In this document: positions 37,401-49,300 of the stretch, one piece after another | How the letters are laid out: each line of letters opens with the position of its first letter | Position numbering within the stretch: position 1 is the stretch's first letter | NCBI RefSeq assembly: GCF_963678635.1 | Contig: NC_087065.1 | Location: forward strand, 34,345,679-34,409,678 | Origin: Symsagittifera roscoffensis | Lineage: Eukaryota; Xenacoelomorpha; Acoela; Convolutidae | Direction of reading: 5' to 3' | Length of the DNA stretch: 64,000 bases | Notes under the pieces: model-generated | What the model was told of the DNA's origin: nothing | What the model saw: only the letters and a program-made list of their open reading frames with translations | Databases searched by the model: none | Program-made: the position numbers and the translations under genes

Positions 37401-39689
37401 GACAGTTTGAAGAGTCATGAAAGCAAGGAAACAGAAAAAAAGATCAACGTCGTGTTCTTTCATGCTTCGTTCGCATGTGTGCATACACTCCCACCAAGCG
37501 AACATAGCCAACAAGTAGTCGGAAAATAAAGAAACATAGCCAACATACCGTTAAACATTCTCAATGAACACAAGTAAATCTCAACATTCGAATACATGGC
37601 CTTAAGCTATTTGAGTTTCAAGATTGACACTTTTTTTTTTACTAAATCTACCTAATTTGAGAAAACTGGGTAAACAGGTATTTTTCCGCTGGGAAATCTG
37701 AAAATTAAATTGCACTTTCGCAACTAGAAGTCGATCGCGTTTCTCGTGACCTTTACATTCAACTAAAAAAAAATAACGTGAACCAAAAGTCAAACCGCAA
37801 AAAAAAATCAAAATTTAGCTTGAACAAATTTTCAGACTTTTCCCTGAAGAAAAAATTAACAAAATCACCGAGACATATATAAGATTATTCACTAAGTTCA
37901 TGACTCTTAGTAATAAAGCAAATTGAAAGCTCATCAACTATTCAAACTTTCGGTACTTTTTTCAGCCTGTTCAAAAAATAATACTTAATTTTTATCGGTT
38001 ATTTTTCTTTAAATGAAGACAATCCTCAATGGGCATTCTTAACTGGATATAAGCTATCTCCATGCTCAGGAAATAAAAACAACACCTACCATTCTGAATG
38101 CCTCCCTGTTTGACATTCACAAACAAATCGTGACATCCGGAAGGACCCTCTACGTCATCTCTCGTCTCCTCATTGGATCCAGTGACGTCATTTGGTCGGA
38201 TGAATGGGGGACCTGGGGAGCTGTCTGTGTGACGCTCATTTGGATCCAGGGTCACAAAATCAGATGATTCCGCACCTGGACATTTGATAAATTTATAAAC
38301 CTATTTCGTTCGATGGAACATTACTTGGTTCGAACCCTCAAAATGTCTATTTTTTGAGCAAGTCTGTGGTATCATGACATAATCATCATCAGCGATGGTG
38401 TAAGGTTAGCTATAGCATACGGAACGCTAGCCAACCAAAGGGTTCTGACCAACCTTAAACCTTTGACCAACCGCCAAAATATATTAATTTGGAAGGGGAG
38501 CTCGCGCCGAAAAAAAAGCAATTTTTGGTCAAAATTTTCCAAAAAGTTCCTAAAAACGGTTTTGTTGACCTGTTACATCTGAATTTTTCCTGCGCCGTAA
38601 AATTTTTTGTGCAATTAGGATTAGGGTCTTCATAATATTCTGGGGTTTTGATAACCTGACCCCCCCCCCCCCCCCCCCGAGATTTTACCGCCCCTAGATA
38701 AAATAAAACGAGTAGATTTAAAAATTGCCACTCTTTACCTGAATTGACAATGTTGGCCAGATGTTTCGAGGACACCGGAACAGCTGTGCGTGAGAAGGAA
38801 ACTGAACGACGTCTGAAACAATATTTTGAGTTTATCGGTGCGCAACAAATAGCTAATTTTTTTGACATCGATATACTCCAGGTATCATTCGATTTGATTG
38901 GTGGGCGAACCAGAAAGATTTCCATCATCGTATGAGCAATAAGATTTCACGACACATAATATTTGAAAACGCTAACGAACCTGGTGCTATTGCCGGGCGA
39001 CTCATCACTTGGTGCATTAAGGGGAACGAACGCATCACCTTCTTCCACCAAACTAACATGCTGATGATCTGGATCAGCCGACAGAGCTGCCAGTTCAATA
39101 TCTTCACCTTCTATACTATCCTCTGCTTCTGACATCTTCAAACACAAGTCACATTTATTATCTCGATTATTAATCCAAGCTCGTGATTTAAGTTAATTAC
39201 TTATTTTGAAAGATAAGATAGCGATGTTTCAAGCACTGAGACTTGAAGTTATTGTAGAACAACGGAAGTTGCGGCAATTGATAGCTATCGTACATCTCTA
39301 GTGACCCTGAGACTGGTTCAGTGGATGTTTCAACATGCACAAATTGAGATGTTCTTTGATTTTAGTGACTATAAAGCTTAAATGAAGCTCAGTCATTTAA
39401 GTTTATTGATCTCAGGACATCGTTTTTTTTTAAATCTGCCTTTAAATAACATCGATACTACAAACCCTTCCACGTAATGCAGGAAAAGAGAAAAATTAAG
39501 CTGTGCTGCTTTAGTTTTAAAATGTAGTCATAACTCATCTATCCTCACCGCAGAGTCGGAAGATTCATTGCAGTCCTCTGGGTTCAAGTAGTGCCAGTCA
39601 CTGAACTCATTCGCCCCACTGGATACAATGCGTGACTCTTCACTACTTTCAACTGCAGCTGCACTATTGCATCTCTCCTGCTGTTCCAT
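34428..39689 (-). CDS. CCPG1: CCPG1-like ER-phagy receptor (8 exons, about 609 aa)
   Basis: CCPG1 is an ER membrane protein that links ER to autophagy by binding Atg8-family proteins (LIR motif) and FIP200 (FIR motifs). Modelled exons: 39549-39689, 38981-39135, 38739-38812, 38090-38275, 37040-37267, 36916-36971, 36677-36785, 34428-35308. All GT..AG phases agree, and an in-frame TGA precedes the ATG. Residues 32-35 read WHYL in an acidic setting (LIR-like). GEDIELAAL at 57-65 resembles FIR1, and ESSDFVTLDP at 126-135 closely matches the human FIR2 core SDIVTLEP. One membrane span lies at about 244-260 (FFVILLIALISLGLGHLIG; human CCPG1 has a similar GFGH-containing span). The rest (to 609) is helical, with a Lys-rich end. 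The last exon sits in duplication copy B. PBXIP1 is the related alternative. Human CCPG1 is longer (757 aa). Confidence 0.75.
35819..36370 (-). mobile_element. SINE-like element, full copy, in CCPG1-like intron 7
   Basis: The left end is the hairpin GCGAAGTTGCACTTCGC and the right end the hairpin ACACAAGCTATGCTTGTGT. On the minus strand TAGCGTAGAGG (A-box-like) and GGCTCGAACC (B-box-like) lie about 40 bases apart at roughly 36110-36170, as in a tRNA-derived Pol III promoter. The duplication edge at 36308 cuts this element. Confidence 0.65.
37390..37960. repeat. Dispersed repeat family 2 in CCPG1-like intron 4
   Basis: It starts with ACATAGCCAACAGACAGTTTG, followed by a partial second start at 37502. 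It shares the GAGAAAACTGGGT and CTGGGAAATCTGA blocks with the other members. Intronic, no ORF. Confidence 0.55.
38660..38680. repeat. Poly(C) tract
   Basis: An uninterrupted run of about 18-19 C lies in intron 3 of the CCPG1-like gene, between exons ending at 38739 and starting at 38275. On the transcribed strand it is a G run. Confidence 0.9.
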
Positions 39690-40344
39690 TACTAATCAGC
39701 ACCAGATTTGTGATATGGTATCCAATCTCAGTTCAAAGGGCAAGTGAAATAGAAGTGTACTCTGCTGCACTTGGATGGAAAAAGATTGTAGTGCTGTCTA
39801 GGATCAAATTTGGTTTGTCAATATACAGCAAGTAAGATGAGAAGATCATTTTGACCTTAAAAATAGATTTAATACACATCTTTTTATTTTCAGATAAATG
39901 ACTTCTTTGACTGATTAGAAGATGTAGCAAAAAAGAACAGACGAAAATAGAATGTGTATTGCTAATTGGAACTCAAAAAGAACATAAACATTTTTACATA
40001 TGGTACACAATTGATGAATTCAATGCAATCCAATCACACATTTCACAAGAGAGCTATTAATCAACACGAAACTATTATTTACAGAGTTAGATATGTTCAT
40101 TAAAAACAGACGAATCAATCTAAAGGTCACGTTCAAAACAAAAACACAGGTACGCAGCAAAAGTCCAGTTCAACGCAGAGAAAAACTTACAAAATCTCAA
40201 GTTCTAAGACCAGAGCCGCAATATGATTGCTACCAGCCACAATTTCTTTTGTTGATAAGTCACAATTATGATCAAAGAAACCTTATGAAAAAAATCAATA
40301 TTGCGTTCCATTGAACTTCAACTAGATGCTAATAACTAAAAATT
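39690..40344. other. Intergenic region between CEP152-like and CCPG1-like genes
   Basis: This 655-base spacer separates the CEP152-like stop from the CCPG1-like ATG, both on the minus strand. AT-rich; no ORF or clear promoter element was recognised. Confidence 0.6.
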
Positions 40345-43300
40345 CTAGTAGCCAGAGTTTGAGCTGTGACTAAAACGCAGCGAGTTCGAGTTATGCAATA
40401 ACCTTGAACTCGAAGATGTTCTACTTTTACTTGGACCATCTTTGCTTAAACTTATGCTAGGCGCATTTACGTCTACGCTCGCTCTAGGACGAGACATCGA
40501 AAAAGTTTTTGGTAGATTGGCATATGTATCTGTAGACACTTCTGAGTGATTTGAGGGTGAGCCATGATAGACTTGGAAGGCAGGGTAGCTTGCAAAAGTG
40601 GCACTACTTGACCCTGACAAGTAGGGATTAGTAGATGCTGGAACTCTGGCTGGCGTGAAGGTAGTTCCACTGGGCCGATAACTGACTGTATGATTGGATG
40701 TTTGAGAGGTAGCAAAATACTGATCCCTCGGAGTGCTTGTAAAACTATAGTTATGCACTGCCGGGTTCTCTTCTCTACTTGTCAGCCTCTGATATTGATG
40801 ATTTTGACTAGTTTGAGGCTGAATGTCAGAGTATACATTCTTCATGGACATCATGGAGTTTGACTGGTGCAGCCTACGAGGTAAACTATTTGACCTTGAT
40901 GTGTAATCGTTCATCGCCAATACTTCGTTTTGATGAGACGTTCCAGTAACACTTGTGTCCAGAAGTCCATTGACGTAAGGGACTTGTGTCTGGTTAAGCT
41001 GAGCAGCTTGCAGTTGCTGCTGCTCCAACACCATATTGTTCAACTCTTCGCTGCGCCTCCTGGTATCCAGATGCTCTTTTGCGGTTTTCTTTCTAACGAC
41101 AGGACGATCCTAAAACATAATCGAATACTTGCTTTTGAAAAATAATTGAAATTTATTTTTTGAAACACATAATTGACATGCGTATCGGAAGTACGAATAC
41201 CACCCAATTTAGTACGGATAGTCCAATTGCGTAACAATACGATAATCTAATATAATAATTGACACAGAGGCGAATCTGCAAATTCGCAAACACGCGAGAA
41301 AGCGGTGAATTTCCATAGGTGCCAATATTCATAGTTCCCAAAATAAAAAATGAGTCGCATAAGTCCCAAAATTTATCTTCTTGAATTCTGATTGGTTGAA
41401 ATTTGAGCCAACGGGTTTATGGATTCATTGTTTACTGTTCAAGCTGCATAATTTCAAGCTGCAGAATAGTGACCGCCGCAGCCGCGCCAACGTGTTCCGA
41501 GCTTGCCACCAAAGGGTAAGACTCTACACGGAGTTTACCGCCTGTTATCGCCGCGAAGCTACCGGGGACTTTAAACCGAGACTCGGCTAATTTAGTCTTT
41601 TGACCAATTGAAAAGATTTGGGACTTATGCGACTGCTTTTTTATTTTAGGACCTATGGGCATTTAAAAAGTTGCATCGTACCATCACACTACGCTACGCA
41701 TTCCTTTGCCAAAAGGCAGGGGATAGCCGCTTGCGCAGCATAAATTCACAAAAATGATTTTTTTTCTCTCGATTGAACCCTGAATCTCCGATTTGGCAGG
41801 GTAATATTTGACAAAAGTTTTAATATTAACCACAATGTCAAAAATAGGCTTTTTGAAGCCATACGTTTTTTTCTACCTAACTTAGGCAAAAACCGCTTGA
41901 TACGGGGAGATCTCATGATTTGTTTTTTTTTATTGAATTTTTTCATCTCAGATTTGCGCATTAAACATTTGAGAAAAACAACAAATTTCATACATTTTCA
42001 TTATACCTGTTTTCTTCAAACAGGACCTAAAACTAGCCAAAAATAAAACAAAAACGCATGCTATTGAATTGCTTATGCTTAAATAGTCTTAAACATGATA
42101 AAATTGAAATATATCAAATGCAACCAAATGAGCACTTTTATTCGCTAGTTAGGTTTTTTAAAAAAACTTCGTAATAATGCACTACGCTTCGCTTCCGAAA
42201 ACAGCAATATGATGGAGTGATGATTGACTATACTACACAGAGGCGAAGCTGAGCTTCGCGCCACTTGCGATAAAAATGATAGAAGTTCAAAAGATATGTC
42301 TCAAACGAAAATTTAAAAAACAAATTGAAGAAATTGTTGGCTAAAATATGAGCAATAAAATTATTTGAATTCTTGTAGAAATCAATTAACTAACACTTTA
42401 AAAGGATTCGGGCTCCATCCATTTCTCTCTCATAACAACTAGATGGAAACGATAAGAAAAAAGACTCGGTCAAAAGATCTAAAAATTCATGATTAAATTC
42501 AAAAACTTTGCCTAAAAATATGCAACCAAACAACCTGCATGTCCAACGGGCAAACTTGACGATAAGAAAGGCCCCATATATTGCTTGCTATCAACTAAGA
42601 TTAAAATGAAAAACGAAATTGAAAAACCAAAATTTCAAAAAAAAATGCAAAGCTGAAAAATTGTCAGAAAATAACTTCCAGAAAACAAAAACACTTTTAA
42701 CATCTATAAATACATTCTAAAGACGTCAAACTTATCAAATATGAAAAGTTGATGAACAAGATTACAACAAAAAATACGCCCGTTAATGAAAGAAAAAAAT
42801 CTCTCATAAAAATTTCAGCCCGGAAAATCAAACTCTTGAATATAGTACGACATTCGCCACTATCTTTCGTAGATTAAATAGTCATAACAGAATTGTAAAA
42901 AAGCATTCTGAAAAATCATAATTTTTTTTCAAAACATATGAGTGTTTTTCAAATTTATGACTTTTTTTCCAAATTTCTGATTTTTTTTCGAAAAGTTTTG
43001 AAAACAGTGCAACGTTGAATCAATTTCAAATGAAATTTTACATTGAGGCGAAGTTGCACTTCACATACACAAGCAAAAATATGACCGATAACGCTACTGG
43101 GAAAAACTTAATGAGTAAAATTTTGAGTCTATACAATTTCTTAAGTGACCCACGCCAATTATGAGTCTACATAAGTGCTAAGTATCGAAAGCCAATTATG
43201 GCGCATTAGACGTACCAGTCAATTTGAAAAAAAAAAGAAATTCACCAACTAACATGCCTCAATTTACAGAGCGGACGCATTTTAACTAGTATACGAAAAA

Positions 43301-46300
43301 GTTCATTAAAAACATCCGACCCTGCCCAGGTTCAAACCCCCTTATTTTGGTGCGGGTCTCCTTCCCTACCTCTACGCTATAGATCCATAATACCTTGAAG
43401 CTAAAGTGCCATTTGTAATATAATAGTCTGTGTTAATACCCTTAGAATAAAAGAACACTTTCAAAATGAACATTGACATTTGCGACGGAGGCTGAAAAAA
43501 AGAGAGTTCATACTATCACACAAGCTTTGCTTGTGTAAATAACTCACATTAAACTAAATTAAATAAACCTAAGACTAACTTCAAGCATTTTTAATACAAG
43601 AAAAACCAGATACCATTGAATTTAAAAAAATACTGGCGTGTAAGAAAACCATGAACTATATCAATTCTCTTGAAAATGAAATGAAAGTATTTAAAAATTG
43701 AAGCAAACAGTTACCAAATTATTACGAAAAAGGTATTGGAAAAAAGGCGATGGATTTGGTCGAAAAATTGTTCAATAAAAAATGTACGTAGTAAATTTAC
43801 AACTTTAAGTTCGAAATCTTATTTAGCCTTCTAACCTCCATAATTAACATTCAAATAAGCCACGCAGTTGCTTGCAAAACAAAGCAGAAACTAAGCCGAC
43901 AAAAAAAACCGAAAGCGACGAAGTCAAAAAATCAATGAATACCAAAGAAATATTATTTTGAAAATTTTGAAAAGTGATTTATTGGAAACCCACTAATAAG
44001 GATGCACAGTTTGAGTAATAGACAAATGAGCGCAAATAGGGCGCATATACTGCATGCATGTCGTTTATACTGTATGAATGTCAATTATATACTGCATGCA
44101 AATCTGTGGACAAAGTTGTTTACAGGTGAAAAAGTCAGTAACCGATTTCAATACCCTTGCTTATCGCAACGGTTATAATGTTTGAAGTTTGCGGCTGCTC
44201 GCGAAATAAACCTTAATTGCTGACTGCTATGCGAAAATGTGAAACCCAAAAGTAGCATTGGAATTAAAACTTGAAAACCCTAAAACAGCATCGGAATTGA
44301 TTTTAAGTAACTATATGAACTTTTGAGGAACTTCCCGAGATTTAGCATACATAAATTAGTGATACATTGAAGTGCATGATTTAATGTGAAACTACTTGTT
44401 TGAACGTTTCGCTAGGAACAGCCTTCAAAAAAACTTCATGTATAGTTCTTCCTAGATATTCAATGCTATATTCAAGAAGGAATTTCAATCCTACCCGTCG
44501 CACTGATGACTTTGAAGACTGCTGTTGATTTCTACTTTGAGCTTGACTATTAATTGCGAGCGGAGCAACAAAAACCCCATTGGCCGCGTTTTGACTACTC
44601 TGACTGTGACAAGACATGTTATCTCCGCTGTCGCCAGGGTGTAAATCTACAGACACAGGGCGACTATTTTTGTTGATCTTCGTCTCATTAGCCCTTGGAG
44701 CATTCTGATTGGCTATCATGTGGGCTGGAAACTGGGCTACCTCTTGCAAATTGTTCATCTGTTGCTGTAGTTGCTGCGAGTGAGCTTTTGTAGAGGTGGG
44801 TTCGGCAGCCGAGTTCGATCCCGAGTGGGGACTGGATCTAGATGACGTCATTGGAGTTGTGCTCATGTTTTCGGACATAGTGGACACTAGGTGGCGAATG
44901 TCTGAAGTGACTTCCATGTCCTGCTGAACCCTAAACAAATTGATGTCAATTTAAAACTTTGGCCACTTTCGAAAGGAGGTTCTAAAATTTCCGAATAGAT
45001 TTCGAAGTTCTCAAAAAAAAACAGGCCCAGTGCACTTTAATACAAATTAAATTCAAACGTTTTTCTTCCAAATTTCTTCAAGAATTCCAGATAATTGATG
45101 TAGAAGGCATTACTTCGGCAAAAGCTCGTTGACAAGTACATGTTCCAGCGAAGAGAGGTAGTTCTGGTGCATCTGCTGGGACATCAATTGCTGATCTTTG
45201 TGCATCTCATCTCTTAAAACCGAACAGATTTCTTCCTGCCTCGTCAACACGTAGTCCACGACATCGGCTAAATATTGTTCATTTTTGATCAATTTTGCAA
45301 AGATTCAAATTTTTCAAGAACACTAAGTTAATCTGCGGTCAAAATCACAGAACCTTTCATCATTTTGATAGTGTCGATAACCGATGTTCTGAACTCATCC
45401 ATTGATGCAGCATCTTGGGTTTTTTGCTTCTCCCTCAGTGTTTGCGAGTCTCCACTAACATCCGAGGAGTGCGTCTAAAACCGATTACCATTCAAGTCAT
45501 GAAAGAACGGATTAGAAAAATGAGCTACTGATTCATACCTGAGTAGCCTTTTCTGCGCAGGACACTTGTCGACTTTGTTCCCTGGGTGATTTATTTTCCA
45601 GTTTTTGTTGAATCTGAGCAATTTTTTTGTCCATCATCAAGATAGCTTGGTTGCTTTCCGAGACCTGTTGTTCCTTCAATGCTTTCAATTCCAATTTCAG
45701 TTTAGAGTCATTTCTACTTGCCGCTTGCAGCTTCTTCTGTAGTTCAGTCACATTGTTTCTTAGCTCGGCTTCCTTGTCTTCGAAATCTCGCTCAGTTGCC
45801 GATCGTGTCTCGTTGATTTTGATTTCGATCTCGGTTGAAAGTGACTCCACTTTCTTCTTGTACTTGTCCAGTTCCGCTTTGAGTCTATCCCGTTCCTTCT
45901 CACGCTCAGTGTTTGAGCTTTGCTCCTGCAACAAAAATTAAACTTGCAACAAAGCTTTTCTCTTGATGATGTTTTGATACGCCATATGTTGGTGCTTGCG
46001 GTTTGACACAAACCTGTTTGAAAAAAAAAAACGTTTTCCTTCAATATTTTCGATAACAAATCGTGATTTTTCACACTTACATTTTCGAAACACCGTTGTA
46101 GTTTTCTATGCTTCACGGACCAATTCGTGATATCTAAATTCAAATCCTCAATGTTGCTTTTCAGTTCTGAGCATTCTTGTTCCAAAGATGATCGCTTCTT
46201 GGCTTCCTTAACAACAGCATAAGAAACAGGTTTAGAAATAAACATCTAACTCCACAATTTAGTTGTAAAGAAAGCTCACCTCATCGAGGAGTTTCCTTAG

Positions 46301-49300
46301 TTCATCAGCGCTTTCTTTGTACACACTTTCGAGCGACTTTGCCTCGCTTTCTAAATTACTCTCCAACTCTCTGTTCAGTTTTTCTAGACGTTGTTTCTCA
46401 GTCTCTAGTTGAGAAATCATCTCGTCCTTTTTCTTTATCATCGCTTCGTATTCCTCTTTGCTACTTGTGACTGATTCCGAGTGCGTCTGATTCTGCTCAC
46501 GTTCTTTTCTCAGCAGTTCCTTGGCCGCTTTCAGCTGAATTTGGACCTGAAATTCAACAGATTGTATTTTATTCTGGATTTTTTTTTTTTTTTTTTTTAC
46601 AAAATTCTAACTTCAAGACGTCAAAATTTTCTTGTTTTTATGATATTCCAAAACTTGAAATTTTTATTGTAATAGACAGTTGGCAGCATGCATCCCCTGC
46701 ATCACATTTGCTGACCTCGAGAAAGCCTTCGGCCGTGTTCACAGGGAAGTGATCTCATGGGCTCTGAGGCAACAGAGAGTTCACGAAAATCTGGTACAAC
46801 TAATAATGTGCCAGTACACAGAGTCGAAAACCAGAGATCGCCGGGCCCAAGGATGCAAGAATTACTTAGGATCGGCACTTTGTTATTTATAAAAGAAATT
46901 TAAGATGCTACGAGAAACTTTCGTTCCATGGGATATACTATATGCAGATGACCTTGGTGTATCCGCTGAAATGGAATGTCAGTCTATTGAGAGGTTTGAT
47001 ACTTGGAACAAGGCTTTGCAAAAACGCGGTTTTAAAATCAATGTGGATAAGACAAAGCATTAGATTGCAGGCCAAAAGTCTATTCCTCAAAAAACGGAAA
47101 ATATCCATTCACTTGTTGTTTGAAGGGAGTCGGCGCCAACTCAATATGCAATTCTTGTAACCAATGAGTGCAAAAAATGCAGTAGCCTGAGGAAACTACT
47201 TAAACATAATACTCATTATGTTTGTCCAAGATGCAATAATCCTTCCAATTATCGCTCAAACTAGCAACGAATAAGCAGAGAACAGATGCTATATATTTTC
47301 CTATGCTGCAGATCGTGATCATTGCAAAAATGCTACCAAATGAGGCTTTTTTGCGAGTAAGATAGGAAACAAAGTAGAGTCGTATTAATACATTACGCTT
47401 GCTAGCTCGCTAAAGCAAATCGTATTATGTTAAAAAAAAGTACGAAACGATTCAGTAAAAAATTCGCTAGTGTCATGTATTTTGAACTTCTTAATTTTCT
47501 GCCAGCAGGTATTTCATATTTATTACAAGATTTGTAGCCTCTGAGAGTAGCCTGACAGCGCCCACTATGTTCGAAAATTCAAATTTTTTAAGTGTTTTAA
47601 ATCCAAGAATTAAAAAAAAATTCAAAAGATAATAAAAAACGTCATTTCCCGGAAACTAAAACGACTTGAGCAGGAATTTTTGGAAGCAACTTTTGCAAAA
47701 CTTGAGAATACCCGGCATATTATTTTTATTTTTGTGAGGCCTTAGAAATCTGTTTTGAAAATTTTTGAAAAAATCAGAAAAACAGCAGATCTCTGGAACA
47801 ACCCTGAAAGCACCCCAACATAGGATACCTAATTTCAAATTTGCTGAAATAACGCTGAAACGAAAAAAAAAACGCCCGTTACATCATGTATAGATGGATC
47901 AATTCACCCTCTACATTGCACTACACTGCGCTTCCCTCCTCCGCTCCATGCTGGCATCATTGCTACAGCCTTACAATTGAGCTTTTCAATAAACCTAGCG
48001 TTCATAAACTGAAAAAAAAACGAAAAAAATCTCAAGAGTGGCAATATACGATATACCTGAAAGATGCAAAAATTCTTTCGTTGAACATGCGAAATTGATA
48101 TAGCTTAAACATGGGGAGATAGGTGTTACACGCATTTAAATATAGTATAGATGAGAATGCTACTCTGCCGATTAATCAATTTGAAACCCTCAGTGCTGTC
48201 GAAGAGTTCTGCTATTTGGGTGATATCATTTCCGTTGAAAGTGACGCAATACGTGCATCATTGATCAGAATAGCACCTTTCTAGAGGAAATGGCGGCAAA
48301 TTGCGCCTCTGCTGCTGAATAAAGATACTTATTTGACTACAAGGTGTCATATCTACGGAGCTTATCTCCGACCAGTTCTTATGAACTGCTCTGAAACCTG
48401 GGCACAGGCCAAGGCAAGATCCGGCTCTCTTAGAAGTGCTGATATGAAAGCTCAGCATAGGATTTCTGGATTCACTTATAAAGAAAACTTACAAGAGTCA
48501 CGAGTTACCAACGAAGCAGTAATTAAAATGACAGGTCCTGTTGATCTGGACAAGCTACAAAGCTGTTGCGACTACGATGGTAATGCTATGTTCACCGGAG
48601 AGAAAATGGCCATGCGCTTAAAACAACAGACCATGTTTCAGTTCCAGGGAAAAGACCTGCAGGAAGGCCTAAAAACGCTGGATCGATGGTGTTAAACGAC
48701 AACTGAAGACTTTAGGCCTCAGATCCACAGACTGCCTTGACCGAATGGCATGGAAAAACGTGCTAGCCTCCATTTATACAGAGGCGAAGTTTCACTTCCC
48801 ATACACAAGCAAAAATATGACCGACAACGCTACTGGAAAAAAAAACTGAATGAGTAAAACTTTGAGTCTACAAGATTTCAGGTTCGAACCCTCTTATTTT
48901 GCTGCTGGTCTCCTTCCCTACCTCTCCGCTACAAAACCATGATACCTTGATGCTGATGTGCTATTTGTAATATAATAGTCTGTGTTAATATCCTTTCATT
49001 AGCATTGGCTGTACTTAAAAGCTGGATCAAAATGAACACATTTTTTCGCAACCATTGCATCGCAACAATATCTGCGACTTAGGTTGAAAAAAAGAAAGTT
49101 CATACTATAACACAAACTATGTTTATTTGTACAGAGGCGAAACGGAGCTTCACACCACTTCCGAAAGCACACAAATAGCATTCGAGCTATGCTTAAGTAA
49201 ATAGTTCGAAAGCTACTCAGAATGCACTCATCTGAAACATTGCTGACTCGCTTTCCGGATGTCCAACCCCGCCACAATGTGAAAACGGACAATAAACGCA

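Noticed and set aside
44381-44494. Reading through to the TAA at 44381 as the end of the CEP152-like protein
   Set aside because: A donor-like GTAGGA at 44489-44494 is in phase with the open 255-codon block ending at 40345, and total length then matches human CEP152. Read-through remains possible as an isoform.
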